A stretch of DNA of 64,000 nucleotides from Voacanga thouarsii (lineage: Eukaryota > Streptophyta > Magnoliopsida > Gentianales > Apocynaceae): the NCBI GenBank assembly GCA_026120185.1, contig JANUWF010001783.1, positions 6,355,001 through 6,419,000 on the forward strand, read 5' to 3'. A program made the translations under genes and the position numbers. Below, one piece after another: positions 57,405 through 64,000 of this stretch (its first letter is position 1; every line of letters starts with the position of its first letter). A model generated the notes under the pieces. That model was not told where the DNA came from. It ran no database searches and saw only the letters and a list, made by a program, of their open reading frames with translations.

Positions 57405-57600
57405 CCCTGGGCGGCCTAGGAAAGATCTAGGCCACCCAAGGGGTGGACCTAGGCAGGCTAGGAATTCCTAAGCTGCCCAAGGATCCTCCCAAGCGGCCTA
57501 GGGAACTCCTAGGCTGCATAGGGACCTCCCAGGCAGCCCAGAGTACTCCTATGCAGCCTAGGGGTGGTCCTAGGCAGCCTAGAGGTAGTTCTATGTGAAG
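57405..57600. repeat. Palindrome array based on GGCNGCCTAGG
   Basis: About seven adjoining near-palindromes of 25-30 bp, such as GGCCTAGGAAAGATCTAGGCC at 57413 (stems GGCCTAG/CTAGGCC), GGCAGGCTAGGAATTCC at 57452 and CGGCCTAGGGAACTCC at 57493. The same consensus appears in the element E LTR at 62213-62495. The array follows element F directly. The 57244-57404 stretch before it and 57601-57769 after it contain no gene. Confidence 0.8.
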
Positions 57601-57769
57601 TTGGGTTCCACGCAAATCGGGGTTCAGTTTTTGATCCAGTTCGGATCGCGGGTTTTCTAAAGAGCAGTATAAATTTTTTCAATGTAATTTTTTCATTTTC
57701 TTTTTGGTCCCAAACCACACGAGGGTATTTTATGCAATAGTTAAAATTTTGAAAATATTTTGCGTGTAA

Positions 57770-58840
57770 AAAGTAATAAATGGACTAGGATTAAACAAGA
57801 CTAGTAATTAAATTAAATTAATGTGTTTAATCCATTTATATAATCATTTAGGATTAAAAATGATAGAAAATTCATGAAAAATGTCTATAGTTTTTTAGCA
57901 TGCTATTTCCTTTTGGTCAACCTAAGTGCATGTTTTTCAAGGCCAAAGTCTAAAAAAAATTAACAAAGAACAATATTTTTTAATTAAAAGATTTATTAAC
58001 TTGGAACAAAATTAATCATTGTTTATTCTCTTAAATGTGTGTATTCTTGACATAGAAAATATTTAGATTTAGATATTTTATGTAAGTTAGTGGAAAATAA
58101 ATTTTATTAATTTTATTAAAATGTTTTTGTCATAAAACTAGAGAAACCAAAAGTTCAAGAAAGTTTTAATAGAAAATTTTTTAAATCATTAAGTTTTTAA
58201 CTTAAATAAAACTAATCCATGGTAAATCTCTCATAGGGTATCAACCTTGACATAGAAATATTATGATTTTAGATATTTTATGAATGTTAAGGGAAAAACT
58301 TAATGAAATTTTCAAAATGATATTTTTCTAGAAAATCCCTTATTTAAAATACAAAATGGAAGAGGAGTTCCAACGACTCTACGGCTTCCATCACAATTCT
58401 CGTTAGAGATCGTGGATTTTCTTGCATCACCTTGGGAGTGACCCGTACAGTGAAGATTCCATAAGGATGGACATAATCATACTCAAAATACGTGCTATAT
58501 GATCGGTCAGCTCATTTTAGAGGTCATAGTGCGAGGTTTATTTATAGGAAATGAGAAGAAACGGTCATCCTATCGATAGAGTCATCTTTTAGATTATTAC
58601 CTAGAAGGGTAATTGATTAGTAGTGGTTAACACACTTAACTTAAAAAAATATTAATCTTCTCAAAAAGTTATGTCAGTTTTCTAAGAGCTAAAGTTAATC
58701 ATATTATAGATAATAGTGATAGGGTTAGCTATTATCAATTTTTAATATGAGGAAAAAGTGCACAAATTATTTATTTCTTTTTACAAACTGAGAATTTTTA
58801 TTTTTCAAATTTCAAAAATAGTTGGTGGTAGTTTTTTCAA
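57770..58840 (+). repeat. Copia leader/LTR-like arm (plus copy)
   Basis: Non-coding. Aligns in inverted order with 52351-53400, through GCTTCCATCACAATTCTCG (58383), GGGAGTGACCCGTA (58434), GATCGGTCAGC (58501) and CGGTCATCC (58562), into the gag start. It is diverged but continuous. Confidence 0.7.
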
Positions 58841-59440
58841 TCCTTTAGTCGTTATTCTCTATGAGAATAAGTTAACGGGTCCAAACTACGTGGATTGGAA
58901 AAAAGAACCTGGGCATAATACTTTCTACAAAAGAGTATAAGTATGCCCAGTATGATCCCTGTCCTATGATTGGGGAGAGTTCCACTAATGATGAGCATGA
59001 GGCTGAAAAGACCTAGAAGAAGGCCAAGGAGATGGCGCACTACTACATGTTAGCCTCTATGTTAAATGTGCTCCAATCCAAAATCAGTATATGACCATTG
59101 CGTATGAAATTAACACATCATTGGCTATCATGTTCACTTACAAGAGCTGACCCACTAGGTAGGAGGCTCTTAAGGTGATCATGAACACCGAGATAGCTGA
59201 GGGAGCAGCAGCCTAGGAGTATATACTCAAGATGATTGCTACTTTTGAGGAAGCAGAAGTCCTGTGGGCCACTATTAACCCCAAGAGCCGAGTAAATATT
59301 ATCCTAGAGACTTTGTCAGATTCTTTCTCATAGTTCAAGTTGAATTACAACATGAACAAGTTAGAGATGATTCTAATAGAACTGACGAAGGAGCTCCAAG
59401 TGGTGGAAAAAGTCATGAAACCATAGTCTAAGGCTTTGAT
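58841..59440 (+). pseudogene. Ty1/copia gag, N-terminal half (plus copy)
   Basis: FNPLVVILYENKLTGPNYVD at 58838-58900, then after a frame change AKEMAHYYMLASMLNVLQSK, MNTEIAEGAAA, EYILKMIATFEEAEVLWATI and RVNIILETLSDSFS. Then comes LNYNMNKLEMILIELTKELQ and VVEKVMKP at about 59420. It extends about 130 bp further into gag than the minus copy. At least four stops or shifts. The sequence then passes into a microsatellite. Confidence 0.83.
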
Positions 59441-59489
59441 TGCCAGGTCATCTTCTTCGAGAATTGGGTCCATGCCCATTATGTTTGTT

Positions 59490-59617
<128 letters not shown>

Positions 59618-59944
59618 TGTAGCTATCTTAGAAATTTTATATGTATAGTGGATTCTTGGGATTTAAGTTTTACTTTTATATATGACCTTGTTGGTGTAGA
59701 CTATTATTGTTGTAGTTGGGGAATTTTGTATTTGGTATTGTGTTAGTATTTTTAGGATAAAAGTGTTGTTGTAATTTTATTGTTGTTGTGGATGAGATAT
59801 TTTTGTATAATAGTTATTGTAGTTTATTGTTGTATAATAGGATTTAATTCATCATTGCTGTAATGGTGTTGGAGTTTTGAGTATTTAATTGTTGTTTTGA
59901 GGATAAAAGTATTGTGTTGGTATTTCTGGTTGTTGCTGTACTCT

Positions 59945-60003
<59 letters not shown>

Positions 60004-60640
60004 GGAGGTTGAAATTAGATTGTACTAGTGGTGAATAAGTTGAGGAGTTAATTGATGTGTATAGTTGGTATTATATTTTTGTGGACTGCTGATTTTTATT
60101 TGGGGATTTTGTTAAGTATTTGTCATCTTTTACATAGTAGTGATTGTAATGTTAAGGTTAATTGTTGATTGTTTGGGATCGTATTAATTGGAGGTTATAG
60201 TACTAATTGATTGGTGGATGTTGTAGTAGTAATCTTTTGTTTTGTGTAAGAACCCTTAATATATATTGATTTAGTGTATCCTTAGTGAAAATATTGGGTT
60301 GTTCATTTATTTTGTGGCTTGGTTGTGTTGGTATTAGTATAGTTCTTGATACTAACATATATTTTGGTATTATTTATATAGTTGATTTTATGGCTTATTA
60401 ATAATATTTTTGTATATAGTGTATGATGATTTATTTCTTATTAATATTAATACTAATGAATTTTTGTACAATACCTTGTATCCTTTTTATATATATTTGC
60501 TTTTGAATTATTTTCTTTGTCTATTATTTTGTTTGTATTTTTTTATTTATTATCTCTTTAGCCTTGGTATACTATGGTATTTTTCATTATTTTTTGCAGG
60601 ATTGAAGATTTTCTTCTTTTGGACCTTCATCCTTTTCCTC
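59618..60640. other. G/T-rich, C-poor stretch with a GT microsatellite
   Basis: About 1 kb in which the plus strand has very few C, made of words such as GTTGTTGTGG and TTGTATAATAG. A CT/GT microsatellite spans 59941-60001 with about 26 GT units. No gene. Possibly an expanded and decayed derivative of the adjacent TTG/TTA repeats. Confidence 0.6.
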
Positions 60641-62007
60641 CCTTCCTAGGACATATTGAGTTTCATGATGGTAGGGGAGTATTTATTTTTCTTCTTCTCC
60701 ATTTTTTCTTTTGGTCCAATTGAAAATGCGTATATTATTTAATTTATGGTCAATTAGGACATTGTCCAATTTAACTGTGGGAGATAGGTTGAATAATATT
60801 GTCTTTAAAATTTTTTATAATTATTTATTTTGAAATTTTCTTATTTGTGGGCTAAATTTCTTATTTTTGCCTTTTGGCTAAAATTTTTTTGAATTTTTTT
60901 TTTCTCATTGTTGGGTTAGTTTTCAAGGCTTGTTGGTATATGTGCTAGTTTGGTGGAGTTATTATTTATCTTTTTGCTTAGGAATTCTATTTAAAGCTTT
61001 TATAGAAAAGTTAATTTTATGTACATTTATACATTGGGCATGACACAGGCTAAGTTTGGATAAGTGAGTTAATCTTATTTATGCATTTGAAAATATTGTG
61101 AAGCTTAATTCTTTGAGAATGGATAAAAACTTATTTATGTTGTATTATAGAAATCTTCAATTGTTTGTTATATTTTTCAATAAAAAGGAAAATAGAAGCA
61201 AGAGATAGGCTGAATACACCTATCGAAGTGAGGAGAAAAAAGACTTTAGGAGTGCAAAAAGCATATCCTAAGATGAAAAATGACGTGTAAAGAAAAAGAA
61301 AAAAACAAGAAAATGAAAAAGCAAAAAAAGCGAAAATGCAAGGATGCAAAAAGAGCATTTAAGTTAGAATCATTGTAAATGCATTCCCTTGTAGAAAGAA
61401 AAATGATGAAAAATGAGAGGCTCCTACTTTGCCAATTCAATTTGAAATTTATTGTTGTACTGCTATATTAAATTGTAAGGTCTTGTTGTATTATAATGTA
61501 ACATATATAATACATGTACTTGGGGAAAGCCACGAAACTTAAGTGAGTCATTTGATTCTATCTCATATGAATCACTTTTTTTGAATTCATGATTGAAGAA
61601 ATAGAGTAAATCACAATTATTTGGCATAAACTTATTTAATTTCATTTTGAGGTTCTTGGTTGTGCCTAACTTAATATAAAAGTATGCGTGGGATTAACTT
61701 GGATAGATTTGTGTTGAAATGAATTCTAAGGTAGAGGAAACAATAATATTTTTACCATTTTGACCTTATTGCATATATGCTAAGTTGTTCTTGTAAATTC
61801 ACCTAGAATGCTATGTAGAAAATTTTTCATTGTACTTGTAAATTAGTCATTCTTTGTCCTTATGAATAAATGTATTTTATTTGACTTGTACACTAGTTAA
61901 GTTGTGAATAAATATAGGGTTCTCAATTTGTACATTAATCAATTCTTTATTTCTGAATAAGTGTGGTTTGCTTAAAGACAAGCAAAGATTGAAGTGTAGG
62001 GAGTATA
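60641..62007 (+). mobile_element. Element E internal 3' region (Athila/Tat-like)
   Basis: Non-coding plus-strand counterpart of 417-2648 in element D. The signature GGACATTGTCCAATTTAACTG (60757) with a following GTGGGAGA, and later GACAAGCAAAGATTGAAGTG (61979) with TAGGGAG, match the minus-strand motifs of D. The polypurine tract is GAAGTGTAGGGAGTATA at 61991-62007. Pol is not recognised; short A-rich frames at 61131-61440 have no protein signature. Confidence 0.6.
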
Positions 62008-62985
62008 TGATTAGCGCTCATCATATACATACTTTCGAGAATTTTTTTGTACTTTAATTGTGATAAATTCTTGTTTAAATCATTATTCACCGTATCCTTT
62101 TCATCTTTTTTTTCGTAGACAATAAAGAAAATACCAATTTGAGATAATAAAAATAAAAAGGAAGAAAAATGGAGCAAAAATTGAAGAAGAATGAAGAAGC
62201 CAAGGAAGAAACTGGCGACCTAAGGAATTAGCACTTCCCTAGGCTGCCTATGAAACAAATATTCACGCTTTAGGAAAAGCAGATAGCGGCCCAAGGAAGT
62301 TATACTTCCCTAAGCAGCCTAGTACTACTACATGTATAGAAAGATGGCGGCCAAGGGAAGTAAAACTCCCTAGGCCATCTAGTTCAAGTCTAAAGGACCA
62401 CCAGCACAGCAACCTGGTAGCCCAGGGAAGTTGAACTTCACTAGGCAGCTTAGTTTCTAGAAAACCTAACATCCCTGCTTCCCTAGGCCGCCCACATGTG
62501 CAAAAGATGTATTTTTCTGGCTTTCTTTGAAGATACACAGCATTTTAGCTATATAAACCCCTTATACACTTTAAGACACTTGTTCTTGGGCTTAGGTTTC
62601 TTTCTAAGAACCCTAGGAGGCTTAGTTTTCACAAAAATGAAGAGAAAGAGCAAGGGATTTGTAGAAGAAGAATAAGAGACGGTTACACCGAGATCTTAAG
62701 GAGGAGGAAGAAATAGCTTATCTATAAGTGTTTTTAACCATTTTCTTTGTTACCTTACTTGTAATTTTTGTTCTAAGAATTGATTTTTAATTATAATAAA
62801 GGGTTATTCCCTATTTTTATACTTTAGGATGATGTATTTTTCTTAAATTTATGATTTTTACTCTATGATAATCGATTATTTGTGGTTATTGTGTTATCTT
62901 GGTTGTGTGGGTTATAATTGATTTTCTTTAATTAGTTCTTCCTTAATGATTTTGAGAAATGGGATTAAGGTTGGAACACCTACTT
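62008..62985 (+). repeat. Element E 3' LTR, interrupted at 62986
   Basis: Begins TGATTAGCGCTCATC directly after the polypurine tract. A palindrome array lies at 62213-62495, a TATA-like box TATATAAA at 62550-62557, and a transcribed-looking leader follows. The LTR is cut at 62985 by the next LTR, so its right part is outside the window or lost. Confidence 0.7.
62213..62495. repeat. Array of four stem-loops plus a half unit
   Basis: Near-palindromes at 62213-62250, 62286-62320, 62345-62379 and 62413-62450, each of the form GCGGCCNAAGGAAG, 4-7 nt loop, CTTCCCTAGGCNGC. A single right arm lies at 62476-62492. Spacing is 59-73 bp. The array ends about 55 bp upstream of the TATA-like box. Confidence 0.8.
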
Positions 62986-64000
62986 TGTAACACCTCATAT
63001 TTCCATAACGTAGTGGGCTGCAACATTGTGGGATGTCGCTTCGTCTGATTGCTCAGACAAAGGGTCTTTATAACAAACTTCACTTAATAGGCAGCGAAAT
63101 TTTTTTCAAAATAGAAAAGTACAAGAATTTGGTTTCTAACACATACACTTACAAGTATAACAGGTCCAACATGTAGTATGAGCCTCTGGGAGTCCACCGC
63201 GCTTTCGCTACACCTCTGATCCTAAATTTTTCAAAAGAGATAACACACGTGTGAGTGTAAAGTTCAGTGAACCCCGTATGTGCTAGTGTTTTCAAATAAA
63301 AAGATCTCATGAAAAATAATTTCAATATAAGTTAGTTTAGAAATTCTCGTATGAAACTAATCTCAAAGCAAGTATTCAAGGATTTCTAGTGAAAACATGC
63401 TTATTCAAGTATTCAGAATACAACACAAGATATTCTGATTCAAGTATTTGAATATTCAAATATAGTCAGTGCTCATGCCAAATATTCAAGTCAGTGCTTA
63501 CACCAAGTAGTCAAGTTAGTGCTTACACCAAGTATTCAAGTTAGTGCATACGCTAAGTATTCAAGTCAATTATATATTGGATTCAAGGATTGACAAGTTT
63601 AAGAAATCAAGAGTTCAAGATTCATATTGTTCATCATGTTTCCAAATTCATATAGGAAGTTCACACTTGAGCACACATCAAATGAACACTTTCCATATCT
63701 GGAAAATACTTTAACAAAATCAAGATTCAAAAATTAAAAAGATCACATGAGATATTTCATATACAGGATATTAAAGAAATCGAGTACTTGATAATGCTTT
63801 CAAATTCAAATGCAACATTCATCGCATAATATATAAGAAAATCATTAACTATATCAGAAAAACACATGATCGTTTCAAGACAACACTTAGCTAAAACAGG
63901 ATTTAAAAAGGTAGTGGGACTCACCTCGTGTCCTAACTCAATATGAAGACGTATATAGTACTCTTCATCCTTTACAAAGTTTTGAAGATAAATGACCTAT
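62986..64000 (-). repeat. Ty3/gypsy LTR, partial at the window end
   Basis: Starts TGTAACACC (reverse complement GGTGTTACA, the 3' end type of A and B LTRs). Close to the end, minus-strand AAAGACCCTTTGTCTGAG and GACATCCCACAATG match the conserved ATAAAGACCCC...GACATCCC block of those LTRs. It is inserted in the element E LTR. The rest lies beyond the window. Confidence 0.75.
63467..63566. repeat. 25-bp minisatellite, four copies
   Basis: Units at 63467, 63492, 63517 and 63542 of the form YAGTGCTTACACCAAGTATT followed by CAAGT, each differing by a few bases. Inside the LTR. Confidence 0.9.

Noticed and set aside
61131..61440. Phe-rich minus-strand frames
   Set aside because: Reverse translations of A-rich 3' sequence of element E; no domain or start context.
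63467..63566. CRISPR-like array
   Set aside because: Head-to-tail 25-bp minisatellite without unique spacers, in a plant LTR.

Overview
This window looks like heterochromatic or intergenic DNA from a flowering plant, most likely a eudicot. Reasons: chromodomain-type Ty3/gypsy elements with initiator-Met-tRNA primer sites, Athila/Tat-like elements with GGCGCC-type primer sites, Ty1/copia gag, BED-finger hAT transposase, a CACTA-like end, a tRNA-derived SINE-like unit, and very A+T-rich sequence. I found no host protein-coding gene, rRNA or intact tRNA. Nearly every base I can explain belongs to nested, decayed transposable elements. The species cannot be named from the sequence.

Layout. Element D (minus strand, Athila/Tat-like LTRs but only about 2.5 kb internal) runs from 1 to about 20412. 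It is split by element A (2649-18630), a Ty3/gypsy chromovirus with about 3.5 kb LTRs. Each LTR of A carries its own later solo-LTR insertion (2978-4798, and 16091-17550 of the D family). Right of D lie a decayed CACTA-like end (21178-21650), two LTR-like pieces head to head (about 22160-24000) and a Ty1/copia internal region (24003-27632). The copia stops early in reverse transcriptase, where an Athila-like fragment (27633-29270, minus) begins. Element B (29272-39787), a sister chromovirus of A, has a full 5' LTR and a rearranged, truncated 3' LTR. A decayed autonomous-type hAT element (39778-43048) joins B to element C (43049-50643, minus), a Ty3/gypsy derivative with gag and protease but no recognisable reverse transcriptase or integrase. 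C holds a solo LTR with a perfect 5-bp target duplication (47042-49001).

From 50644 the window is a patchwork. It contains an Athila protease fragment (minus), an LTR end with primer site (plus), two copies of a copia leader plus gag in opposite orientations (51880-53400 minus, 57770-59440 plus), a dense microsatellite cluster, the SINE-like unit, and element F (LTR 55279-57243, minus, containing a 554-bp hAT MITE with a perfect 8-bp duplication). Then come long TAT and GT microsatellites, the 3' end of element E (plus, LTR from 62008) and an LTR of another gypsy family (62986 to the window end, minus).

All coding regions are pseudogenes. Stops fall mostly where conserved Trp, Gln or Arg codons are expected, as cytosine-methylation decay predicts. 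Three features look least ordinary: a tRNA-like A-box/B-box module shared by the LTRs of A and B; a Pro/acid-rich reading frame upstream of gag in both; and GC-rich palindrome arrays upstream of TATA-like boxes in several unrelated LTR families.
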